DNA from: Maribellus sp. YY47
GTDB taxonomy: Bacteria > Bacteroidota > Bacteroidia > Bacteroidales > Prolixibacteraceae
Length of the DNA stretch: 64,000 bases
Direction of reading: 5' to 3'
NCBI RefSeq assembly: GCF_023111095.1
Contig: NZ_JALGYW010000022.1
Span: 1-64,000, forward strand
The notes under the pieces were generated by a model. It made no database searches and was not told the DNA's origin. It saw only the letters and a list, made by a program, of their open reading frames with translations. The position numbers were made by a program, and so were the translations under genes. Positions 45,707 through 53,408 of the stretch are shown in pieces. Numbering within the stretch: position 1 is the stretch's first letter; every line of letters begins with the position of its first letter.

Positions 45707-46792
45707 TCAATCTTGTTTTGCTAAACAACCTGTAAATTCAGGTTCGTTAATGTATTGTCCCCTAACGCCTGTAAATTTTTGTTTCGGATCATATTCAACT
45801 CCTATTTTGTTCAAAAGGGGCTCTACATCAATCTGGTGCATTTGCAAGCCAATGTCCTTCCAAGGATCGTAACCCAGCACCAGTCCTGCAAGTTCTTCGT
45901 GTGAAAGCACAGGGATGCCGTTTTCGCCTCCGTAAACTTTTCCCTCAATTTGTGCCAGTGCATATTGCCAGCGGTCGAGAAACATGTTGCAGCCGGGGCA
46001 ATTGGTCAGAATCATATCGGGCTGATACGGTTTCATGCTTTCAAATTTTTTGCGCGAGTTGGAAATGGAATAGCTTCGGTTGTTTTTTACGAGGTAATGC
46101 CGGAATCCAAAACCACAGCAATGCCGGCGTTCCGGATAATCGACCGCTTCTCCGCCCCAGGCTTCGATCATTCCGGTGAGTACGCGCGAATATTCAGAGC
46201 CGCCCACACCTTTCTCGGGAAAGATTTTAGCATAGTGGCACCCGATATGGTCCACTATTTTCAGCGGTTCTCCTGTTTCTTTATTGATCAAGCGGTATCG
46301 TGCCTGTGTCGCAATTTCTTTTCTGAAATGGTAAATAATGTCACAGGCGTGGGAAAGATTCTCCGGTATTTCAAACGTTCTTCCTGTGGCTTTTAACAGG
46401 TTTTCGCGGGTTTTCTCCAGTTCTTCAGGGAATTCTTTCCAGGTGGAAAGTACCTCGTTGTAGCCGCCAAACGACGTAATGCACGACACTGCGCAGTTTT
46501 TGTAACCGCGTTCCGTCATAAGCGAAAACTGCCGGGCTACCATGGATTGAAAGGTTTCGAAAGGCACAATGTCGGAATGATAGCCGATCCCCGAGCAAGT
46601 GGTGTGATGTGGATCGTCGTAAACCTCTTTCCGCAGCTTATTTTGAAGGATGGACAAAAATACTTTTTCAGCTCCCGGATTAAAGTTTTGCCGGATGCAA
46701 CTTCTCAAATAAAAGAACTTGTTGTCAGCAATTTCCTTGTTGTATTCGCTCCAGCGTATTTTGGTTTTTGTTTCCATGTTTGGCTTATTCAT
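45707..46792 (-). CDS. HdrB-like CCG-domain subunit
   Basis: A 361-aa protein with two CCG domains. The second is canonical: HIGCHYA, RRHCCGFG, NCPGCN. The first is degenerate: RSCIRQ, TTCSG (only one of the CC pair) and SCITS (second Cys lost). One intact non-cubane cluster is therefore expected rather than the two of methanogen HdrB. It overlaps the upstream HdrC-like gene by 8 bp. Confidence 0.8.
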   Translation of the reverse strand: MNKPNMETKTKIRWSEYNKEIADNKFFYLRSCIRQNFNPGAEKVFLSILQNKLRKEVYDDPHHTTCSGIGYHSDIVPFETFQSMVARQFSLMTERGYKNCAVSCITSFGGYNEVLSTWKEFPEELEKTRENLLKATGRTFEIPENLSHACDIIYHFRKEIATQARYRLINKETGEPLKIVDHIGCHYAKIFPEKGVGGSEYSRVLTGMIEAWGGEAVDYPERRHCCGFGFRHYLVKNNRSYSISNSRKKFESMKPYQPDMILTNCPGCNMFLDRWQYALAQIEGKVYGGENGIPVLSHEELAGLVLGYDPWKDIGLQMHQIDVEPLLNKIGVEYDPKQKFTGVRGQYINEPEFTGCLAKQD

Positions 46793-47480
46793 TCAGTAGA
46801 TACTGCGTGTATTTTTCCATGTCAGCTTCGCCGTTTGGGTCAGTCAATCCCAGTTCAATTGCTTTTCGTTGACTGAAATACTCAATGGTTTGATAGAGTT
46901 TTAAGCCTCCACTTACCTCAAATATCTGGTGAAGTTCATCCAGATCTTTATCGCTGATTTTTCGCAGGGCGCCGGGGCCATCACCATCGAGGTTGGCGCC
47001 CACCGACGCATACACTTCCTGCATGTTTTCGTATATCCAGCGCCAAACCGGCCCCTGTTCCGGATGGGTAGCCGGAACGAGGGAAGTTGGATGGACACAG
47101 TAGCCAAACTGGAGGAGGTTTGCGCCAATGGTTTTGACGATTAAATACTGCTGACGGCCCATCCGGCTTTTTATAAAAGCGCCGGTTTCCTGGGAGAGTT
47201 TGCGTAGCACACTGATGATGAGTCCGGGACAGTTGTTGCGGGGGCAGCGTGTTTTGCACGACATACACTGGCCACAGTACCAGATGGTATCGCTTTGGAG
47301 CAGCGCTGCAATTTTTTCTTCGTTTCCCGATTGAACGGTGATGGCAATGCTTCTCGGGTCGTATTCGTAAAACTCGGCCGCCGGACAAATGGCTGTACAA
47401 ATTCCGCAGTTCATGCAGGCCTGCAGCCCTTCTTCCAGCCGTACATCCGCTTTTAATCTTTGGTTTAAATCTGAATACAT
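46785..47480 (-). CDS. HdrC-like ferredoxin subunit (long)
   Basis: A 231-aa protein with two [4Fe-4S] motifs in the N-terminal half: CMNCGICTAICPAA (about 22-35) and CGQCMSCKTRCPRNNCPG (about 69-86). The C-terminal 110 residues lack cysteine-rich motifs and may contact HdrB. It is the first gene of the five-gene minus-strand operon. A palindromic operator candidate lies 71-92 bp upstream. Confidence 0.83.
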   Translation of the reverse strand: MYSDLNQRLKADVRLEEGLQACMNCGICTAICPAAEFYEYDPRSIAITVQSGNEEKIAALLQSDTIWYCGQCMSCKTRCPRNNCPGLIISVLRKLSQETGAFIKSRMGRQQYLIVKTIGANLLQFGYCVHPTSLVPATHPEQGPVWRWIYENMQEVYASVGANLDGDGPGALRKISDKDLDELHQIFEVSGGLKLYQTIEYFSQRKAIELGLTDPNGEADMEKYTQYLLNE

Positions 47481-47536
47481 AAAAACTGCCTGTATTTTGC
47501 AAAGCTTGGCAAATACCGACAGTTTTAAAACCGCTG

Positions 47537-47572
47537 ATATACGTATTCTGAACTACGTTTATATACGTAGTT
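47537..47572 (-). promoter_or_regulatory. Palindromic operator candidate upstream of the Hdr-like operon
   Basis: AACTACGT-N6-ACGTAGTT (47551-47572) is a perfect 8-bp inverted repeat, and ATATACGTA occurs twice as a direct repeat 24 bp apart (47537 and 47561). The 5-6-5 geometry (TACGT-N6-ACGTA) resembles Crp/Fnr-family sites. It lies 71-92 bp before the first Hdr start codon, suitable for an activator. Confidence 0.6.
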
Positions 47573-47611
47573 GCCTTTTCAAAAAGGAGTTACCCGGACG
47601 GTTTTATGAAT

Positions 47612-49090
47612 TTAATGAGGGATTGCGGGGCTTATCTGCAAACATTCATACACTTTATTCTTACTTTCCTGGTCTTCCGAAAGAATCATTAAAATATCGC
47701 CGTGTTCAATAATGGTAGCTCCGCCGGGTGTGATGTATTGATCTTGTCGTTTGATTAACGCAATAACAGAAGTGGTGGGGAAATGCAACTCCACCACTTT
47801 TTTCCCGACCGCAAAACTATCCTCCGGAATGGTAAGTTCGGTAATAATCTTTTTGGCTTGTTCCTGTAGGTAAACTTCCCAGGTAGCGTCTTTTTTGCTT
47901 TTCTGCGGCAACGCCACATTAAGCCATTTAGCCACGGTGTTTAATGTGGTTCCCTGTATCAACACCGAAGTGAGCGAAATAAAAAATACGATATTAAAGA
48001 TCATGTCTGCCTTCTCAACCCCGGCCAGCAGTGGATAGGTTGCAAATACAATGGGAACAGCTCCGCGTAATCCCACCCACGAAATATAAAACCGACGCCG
48101 AGGTTTCATTTTAAACGGTAGTAAACTCAGAAAAACACTTAGAGGGCGGGCTACAAAAATCAGCACGATTGAAATAAGCAGGCCAATTCCGGCTACCGGC
48201 AGCAATTGTGTTGGAAATACCAGAAGTCCGAGTGTAATGAACAGTACGATCTGCATTAGCCAGGCGAGGCTGTCGAACATTTTTACGATGGTATTCTTAT
48301 GAATGATGTTTTGATTGCCGATATATACCGCGCAAATGTAAATGGCAAGAAAACCGTTGCCGCCAATAAAATCAGTCGCAGCAAAAGTCATAAACATCAG
48401 GGCGACGACAAGAATCGGGTAGAGGCCTTCGTAAATCAGCTGGATTTTATTGATGATGAATTTGGTGGATTTTGCAAAAATGAATCCGGCCAGTCCGCCG
48501 ATTAACATCTGTTGCAGAAACAGCAGAACGACAGACCAAAAACCGGTTTCGGGATTTTGCACCAGGCCCAGAAAAGTAATGGTTAAAACATAGGCCATGG
48601 GGTCGTTACTTCCACTTTCCAGTTCCAGCGTTTCTTTCAGGTTGTTTTTTAAACCCAGGTTTTTTGATCGTAGTATCGAGAATACGGCAGCAGCATCGGT
48701 CGAAGAAACGATGGCTCCCAAAAGCAAGCCTTCAAAAAGTGAAAAATCGGTAATGCCCCATACAAACAACCCGATGGAAACCGAGGTAAGTAACACTCCG
48801 AGCGACGAAAGCGAGACACCCTGCCAGAGAACCGGTTTAATTGCATTCCAGTTGGTGTCTAAGCCTCCCGAAAACAAAATAAAGTTGAGTGAGACAATAC
48901 CTATAAATTGTGCGACTTTAGGATTGTCAAAATATATTCCGCCAATGCCTTCAGAGCCTGCGAGCATTCCCACCGCCAGGAACAAAAGCAAGGCAGGAAC
49001 CCCGAACCGGGAAGAAGTTTTTCCAACCAAAATTCCGATAAACAGCAGCAGGGAGCCGATCAGCAGTATGTTTTCAATCGTTACATTCAT
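47612..49090 (-). CDS. NhaP2-type K+(Na+)/H+ antiporter with TrkA-C domain
   Basis: A 492-aa CPA1-family antiporter. Twelve or so membrane helices span about residues 5-385, with SSTDAAAVFSIL and ELESGSNDPMAY carrying the conserved Asp pair region, and VGLRGAVPIVFA near helix 10. The last 75 residues form a TrkA-C regulatory domain (SVIALIKRQDQYITPGGATIIEHGD). It should exchange K+ or Na+ for H+ across the inner membrane. Its start overlaps the thioesterase stop by 4 bp. Confidence 0.9.
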   Translation of the reverse strand: MNVTIENILLIGSLLLFIGILVGKTSSRFGVPALLLFLAVGMLAGSEGIGGIYFDNPKVAQFIGIVSLNFILFSGGLDTNWNAIKPVLWQGVSLSSLGVLLTSVSIGLFVWGITDFSLFEGLLLGAIVSSTDAAAVFSILRSKNLGLKNNLKETLELESGSNDPMAYVLTITFLGLVQNPETGFWSVVLLFLQQMLIGGLAGFIFAKSTKFIINKIQLIYEGLYPILVVALMFMTFAATDFIGGNGFLAIYICAVYIGNQNIIHKNTIVKMFDSLAWLMQIVLFITLGLLVFPTQLLPVAGIGLLISIVLIFVARPLSVFLSLLPFKMKPRRRFYISWVGLRGAVPIVFATYPLLAGVEKADMIFNIVFFISLTSVLIQGTTLNTVAKWLNVALPQKSKKDATWEVYLQEQAKKIITELTIPEDSFAVGKKVVELHFPTTSVIALIKRQDQYITPGGATIIEHGDILMILSEDQESKNKVYECLQISPAIPH

Positions 49091-49509
49091 TCAGTTTCCA
49101 AGAAAAGAAATTTTTCAAAGTTCTTGCGAAATTTTGCAATTTTTCTTGACGGTTTTTGGGTGTCGCTGTCTATGAAAAGTACTTTTTGTTGAGCAGTACA
49201 GCAGAGTTCGTCTTTTCCGTTCAGAAAGCGGAACTTGAAGTTGGCCGAAACGTTGAACATTTCCGAAACCCAAACTTCTACCTGGACCGTGTCGCCTAAG
49301 AAAAAAGGTTTTTTATACTGAATCAGTGTTTCTGTAATAATGGGGAGAATGTTGTCTTCTGTCGAGAGATCGGCAATGCTGAGATCCATCGCTTCAATTA
49401 ATTTTACCCGTGCATTTTCGAGCCATTGCACGTAAATAATGTTGTTGACATGTCCCACAAAATCGATGTGGTAAGTGTAAATGGGTTCTGTAAATGTAAG
49501 TTTTTGCAT
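49087..49509 (-). CDS. Hot-dog acyl-CoA thioesterase (4HBT family)
   Basis: A 140-aa hot-dog protein with the 4-hydroxybenzoyl-CoA thioesterase pattern YHIDFVGHVNNIIYVQWLE, whose Asp is the expected catalytic residue, and TETLIQYKKPFFLGDTV. It hydrolyses acyl-CoA thioesters; the substrate is unknown. It lies 3 bp after the glycosyltransferase stop and overlaps the antiporter. Confidence 0.85.
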   Translation of the reverse strand: MQKLTFTEPIYTYHIDFVGHVNNIIYVQWLENARVKLIEAMDLSIADLSTEDNILPIITETLIQYKKPFFLGDTVQVEVWVSEMFNVSANFKFRFLNGKDELCCTAQQKVLFIDSDTQKPSRKIAKFRKNFEKFLFLETE

Positions 49510-49511
49510 GC

Positions 49512-50552
49512 TTATTCCGGCTTAAAATTCAAACTTGAAAAAGTTTGTTTCTTTTGAATGAAAAATTTCCACATTATGCTTTGCCTGAAAATTTCAGGAT
49601 GATCGGTTAAAAGGGTATGTTGCTGAATTTCAGTTCTGCTTTTTCGAAGTTTCGCCAGGTTTTTATAAAACGTAGCGTGTGCTTTGGCTACTGCCAGGAA
49701 TGCTCTTCCTTCGAAACCCAGCAGGAATTTGGCAGCGGCAACACCGTCGAGTACCATTCGGATAAAAAGAATACGTTTGAATTTATTCTTGGGAAGATTC
49801 TTGTACAGCATGTACAGGTTGTTCCTGAAATTGAGGTATACTTTGCGTGGATCGCCGTACGATAAAGAACCGCCTCCTAAATGGAAAATGATGCTCTTTG
49901 GTTCGTAAACGATTTTCAATCCCCGGTTTTTAAGCCTCCAGCAAAGATCGATTTCTTCCATATGTGCCCAAAAGAGCGGATCGAACCCACCTGCTGATTT
50001 GAAAACTTCAGCTCGCACAAACATACAGGCGCCGCTGGCCCAAAAGATTTCGCCCGGAGTCTGGTACTGTCCTTCGTCTTTTTCCACTTTATCGAGAATG
50101 CGTCCGCGGCAAAACGGATAGCCAAACTGATCGATAAAACCACCGGCAGCCCCGGCATATTCAAAATATTCGGGTTGATGGTAACTCAGTATTTTGGGTT
50201 GAACGGCAGCCACGGTTTTGTCCGATTCAAAGTGTTGAATACAAGGCTGAATCCAGTTCTTGCTCACTTTTACGTCTGAATTTACCAGCACGAAATAGTC
50301 GGCATCAATTTGGTCCAGCGCCACATTGTAACCTTTGGCAAAACCATAGTTGGTTTTTAGATCGAGTAGAGTAACCGACGGGAAATTCTTTTCAAGAAAT
50401 GCCAGCGAGTCATCGGTCGAGCCATTGTCGGCAACAATCAAGTCAATATTGTCTCCCTTCGAATGTTCGATGAGTGACGGAAGAAAATCGGGGAACAGTT
50501 TTACCCCGTTCCAGTTTAAAATTACAATGGCAATTTTTGGGTTGCTTGTCAT
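49512..50552 (-). CDS. Family 2 glycosyltransferase
   Basis: A 346-aa GT2 enzyme with an N-terminal GT-A fold: IVILNWNG, VADNGSTDDS, and the NSD motif (VNSDVKV) as the DXD-like metal site, then GFDPLFWAHMEEIDLCWRL with the catalytic ED region. It is nearest the rhamnosyl- and related transferase group and acts on surface polysaccharide or lipid-linked glycans. It lies 6 bp after a small unknown gene in the same operon. Confidence 0.88.
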   Translation of the reverse strand: MTSNPKIAIVILNWNGVKLFPDFLPSLIEHSKGDNIDLIVADNGSTDDSLAFLEKNFPSVTLLDLKTNYGFAKGYNVALDQIDADYFVLVNSDVKVSKNWIQPCIQHFESDKTVAAVQPKILSYHQPEYFEYAGAAGGFIDQFGYPFCRGRILDKVEKDEGQYQTPGEIFWASGACMFVRAEVFKSAGGFDPLFWAHMEEIDLCWRLKNRGLKIVYEPKSIIFHLGGGSLSYGDPRKVYLNFRNNLYMLYKNLPKNKFKRILFIRMVLDGVAAAKFLLGFEGRAFLAVAKAHATFYKNLAKLRKSRTEIQQHTLLTDHPEIFRQSIMWKFFIQKKQTFSSLNFKPE

Positions 50553-50557
50553 GTAAA

Positions 50558-51034
50558 TTAGTTCAGAAGAAGTTTTGCAATGATGGCTGCGAGATTTTCC
50601 TTTTCCAGTTTTTCCAGAATTTCGCCAATCTTTTCTGCCTTATCCGAAATTTCAGATTTAAGCAGTGTTTCAATTTCTTTAACCTGTCTGCCGGTAAGCT
50701 CGTCTTCCAGAAGTTCCCACACTTTTTGATGTTCTGAAGTATCGCCGGGAAGGCCCAACTTTTCCAGTTCCATAATGGTGGCTTCCAGGATTTCCCTGGC
50801 CTGCATTTTTACCGGGTCTTTGTCTTTTGTTTTTCCGATGGCAGCCGTGTCGCGCAGGTTCCAGCTCGAATAATCGTACCGCAAATCACGAATCAGCTTC
50901 AGTTTGGTACTGTCTTTCCCGAAAATCCGTTCCAGAAAAATAAGTGTGTGATTTTTCCAGGCTTCGAGGTCGAATTTTGGTTCGTCGAGGCTGGCGAGTT
51001 GTTCCTTTAGCAGTGCAATTTCTTTTTCAGCCAT
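50558..51034 (-). CDS. Unknown helical protein
   Basis: About 158 aa, no signal or membrane segment. It is strongly charged and helical, with coiled-coil-like ends (EKEIALLKEQLASLDEP and IGEILEKLEKENLAAIIAKLL) and a central segment (KLIRDLRYDYSSWNLRD). I do not recognise a family. ATG 51034 is preferred to one at 51070, since the extra residues look non-coding. It lies 6 bp before the glycosyltransferase, suggesting coexpression. Confidence 0.65.
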   Translation of the reverse strand: MAEKEIALLKEQLASLDEPKFDLEAWKNHTLIFLERIFGKDSTKLKLIRDLRYDYSSWNLRDTAAIGKTKDKDPVKMQAREILEATIMELEKLGLPGDTSEHQKVWELLEDELTGRQVKEIETLLKSEISDKAEKIGEILEKLEKENLAAIIAKLLLN

Positions 51035-51147
51035 GGCAATATTTTTTTGCAAAATAAGACAAAAGTGCATAATTTAATGTGCAATTGCCGATGAAAATGC
51101 ATAAATGGATATGCATTTAAAGACTCTTCAAAGCTTTTTGCAATGAA

Positions 51148-51945
51148 TTATTTCTTTCCTAAATACTTGTTGATGACGCCGTAAAACTGGTCGAAGAAAC
51201 TGCTGCTTGCTGAAATTATTTGTCCTCCGAAAAGCCAGTTATCGCCACCATTAAAGTCGGTGACTTTTCCGCCTGCCTGTTGAAGGATAAAAACTCCGGC
51301 CGCCACATCCCAGGCGTGGAGGGCATGTTCGTAAAAGGCATCGAAACGACCCGAGGCCACGTAACAAAGATCAACAGCTGCCGATCCAAACCTGCGCAGG
51401 CCAAGAGTATTTTTCATCAGGTATTTCATGGCGCTGATGTAGTCGTCCACGCGGTCGAAATCGTAATACGGGAAACCGGTTCCGATCAGCGTTTCTTCGA
51501 TTTTTGAACGGCTGGCGGTTCTAATTTCCTTTTCGTTGCAATACGCCGGACTGTCTTTCCACGCGTAAAACATTTCGTTGGCGCCAATTTCGTATACCAC
51601 GCCGAGCACCATTTCCCCGTCTTCAGCTAAACCAATGCTTACTGAATGTGGTGCAAGCCCAAAAAGATAGTTGGTGGTTCCGTCGAGCGGATCCACAAAC
51701 CAGGTGTATTTCTCGTTGTTTGATTCGGCAGTTCCTTCTTCGGCTACAAAGCCTGAATCGGGAATCAACGTTTTTAAGGCTGAAACAATGCGTTGTTCGG
51801 CAGTTTTGTCAACATAGGTAACCAGACTGGCAACACTCTTTATTTCGATATTTTCAGCGGATAGTTTTTTCTGTTCGGTGCGGATAAAATCTCCCACTTC
51901 ACGGGCAATGTCCTGCACCTGAAAACAAAGTTGTTTGTAATTCAT
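51148..51945 (-). CDS. suhB: Inositol-1-monophosphatase family protein
   Basis: A 265-aa Mg-dependent phosphatase with the inositol monophosphatase motifs: EE at residues 69-70, DPLDGTTNY (85-93) and WDVAAG near 215. It dephosphorylates inositol phosphate or related sugar/nucleotide phosphates (some members are 3'-phosphoadenosine phosphatases). SuhB also acts in rRNA antitermination in some bacteria. It starts 32 bp after the mtaB stop. Confidence 0.88.
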   Translation of the reverse strand: MNYKQLCFQVQDIAREVGDFIRTEQKKLSAENIEIKSVASLVTYVDKTAEQRIVSALKTLIPDSGFVAEEGTAESNNEKYTWFVDPLDGTTNYLFGLAPHSVSIGLAEDGEMVLGVVYEIGANEMFYAWKDSPAYCNEKEIRTASRSKIEETLIGTGFPYYDFDRVDDYISAMKYLMKNTLGLRRFGSAAVDLCYVASGRFDAFYEHALHAWDVAAGVFILQQAGGKVTDFNGGDNWLFGGQIISASSSFFDQFYGVINKYLGKK

Positions 51946-51977
51946 AGTTGCGAAGTTTGGAGTAAAAATACTGTTTT

Positions 51978-53282
51978 TTAAACCATGAGGTCCACGGCAA
52001 CGTGCCCGTTTGGCAGAATTGACTTTAATTTTACCGGATGCAGCTGGTTTACCAGGTTTTCGTTGTAAGGAATTTCTACCTTAATGTAATTCTCGGTAAA
52101 ACCATTCATGCAGTCGTGGCTTTTTTTGTCTTCAAAAAGCACGGTTTGCTCGGCTCCCAGGTGTTGTTCGTAAAAAGCCCGAAGTTTTTTCTCCGAAAGA
52201 TTGATGTACATCTGCGTACGTCGTTTCCGGTCTTCCACTTCTACTTTCCACGGAATTTTCAAGGCCTGTGTGCCGCTTCGTTCCGAATAGGTAAAAGCAT
52301 GAAGTTGCGATATTTCGAGGCTGTTCAGAAAATCGTACGATTCCTGGAAATAGGATTCTGTTTCGCCGTTGGTCCCGGCAATCACATCCACTCCAATGAA
52401 CGCATGCGGCACAATCTCGCGGATTCGTTCCACTCTTCTGCGGTACAATTCAGTCGAATACTTACGCTTCATCAGCGAAAGAATCTCGTCGGAACCCGAT
52501 TGCAACGGAAGGTGAAAATGTGGCATAATCACTTTCGATCCGGCCACCAGTTCGATGATCTCGTCCTTCAGCAAATTGGGTTCAATCGACCCAAGACGCA
52601 AACGGTTCAATCCGTCTACTTTTTCTAGCGCTTTCAGCAAATCCCGGAAATTTTCGCCTGTTGATTTGCCAAAGTCTCCAATGTTTACACCTGTTAAAAT
52701 GATTTCCTTAAAGCCTTTGTCAACCGCTTTTTGTGCTTCGGCAACCGTATTTTCGATGGTGTCGTTGCGGCTTCGTCCCCGGGCAAAAGGAATGGTACAG
52801 AAAGAACAGTAGTAATCACATCCGTCCTGAACTTTGAGGAAACTGCGTGTGCGGTCGCCCCACGAAAAAGCGCGGTGGTAACTTTTGATATTGGCCAAAC
52901 GCGTGGTTTGTACCTGCGTGGTCTCTTTCTTTTGTAAATCACCCAGGTAAGCCGGAATATGAAACTTTTCCTGCGTACCAAGCACCAGGTCAACGCCTTC
53001 AATATGGCCTACTTCTTCGGGTTTGAGCTGCGAATAACAACCCACCACAATTACCATTGCGTTAGGATTTTTGCGCACTGCACGCCGGATAATGTTACGG
53101 CTTTCCTTGTCGCCCTGGTTGGTAACCGAGCAAGTGTTGATCACATAAACATCGGCTTCTTCTTCAAACTCCACACGATCAAACCCCACCTCTTTAAAAG
53201 AGGCAGCGATAGTTGAGGTTTCTGAAAAGTTCAGTTTACATCCCAGTGTATAAAAAGCAGCTTTCTTCCCTTTGTAGTCCAT
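51978..53282 (-). CDS. mtaB: tRNA t6A37 methylthiotransferase MtaB
   Basis: A 434-aa radical SAM methylthiotransferase. C15 (GCKLN), C51 (NTCSVTNQGDKE) and C82 hold the auxiliary cluster, and C155-x3-C159-x2-C162 the SAM cluster, followed by PFARGRSR; the GCKLNFSE and NTCSVTNQ motifs are specific for MtaB/YqeV. It converts t6A37 to ms2t6A37 in ANN-decoding tRNAs. It is the first gene of the run mtaB-suhB-unknown-GT2-thioesterase-antiporter. Confidence 0.93.
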   Translation of the reverse strand: MDYKGKKAAFYTLGCKLNFSETSTIAASFKEVGFDRVEFEEEADVYVINTCSVTNQGDKESRNIIRRAVRKNPNAMVIVVGCYSQLKPEEVGHIEGVDLVLGTQEKFHIPAYLGDLQKKETTQVQTTRLANIKSYHRAFSWGDRTRSFLKVQDGCDYYCSFCTIPFARGRSRNDTIENTVAEAQKAVDKGFKEIILTGVNIGDFGKSTGENFRDLLKALEKVDGLNRLRLGSIEPNLLKDEIIELVAGSKVIMPHFHLPLQSGSDEILSLMKRKYSTELYRRRVERIREIVPHAFIGVDVIAGTNGETESYFQESYDFLNSLEISQLHAFTYSERSGTQALKIPWKVEVEDRKRRTQMYINLSEKKLRAFYEQHLGAEQTVLFEDKKSHDCMNGFTENYIKVEIPYNENLVNQLHPVKLKSILPNGHVAVDLMV

Positions 53283-53373
53283 CTCTAATTTTGAATCTTT
53301 CTAAACAGGCTGCAAAGGTAGAAAAAAGAATGGATTTGCAAGTTGAGTGTGATTCAGTGTTTTGGAAGATAAA

Positions 53374-53400
53374 AGCCCGGAGACATGGAAGTCTCCGGGG
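53374..53400 (-). terminator. Terminator after phoH
   Basis: CCCGGAGAC and GTCTCCGGG form a perfect 9-bp stem around a 6-nt loop; on the minus strand it is followed by CTTTTATC. It lies just beyond the phoH stop. Confidence 0.75.
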
Positions 53401-53408
53401 ATATTTTA

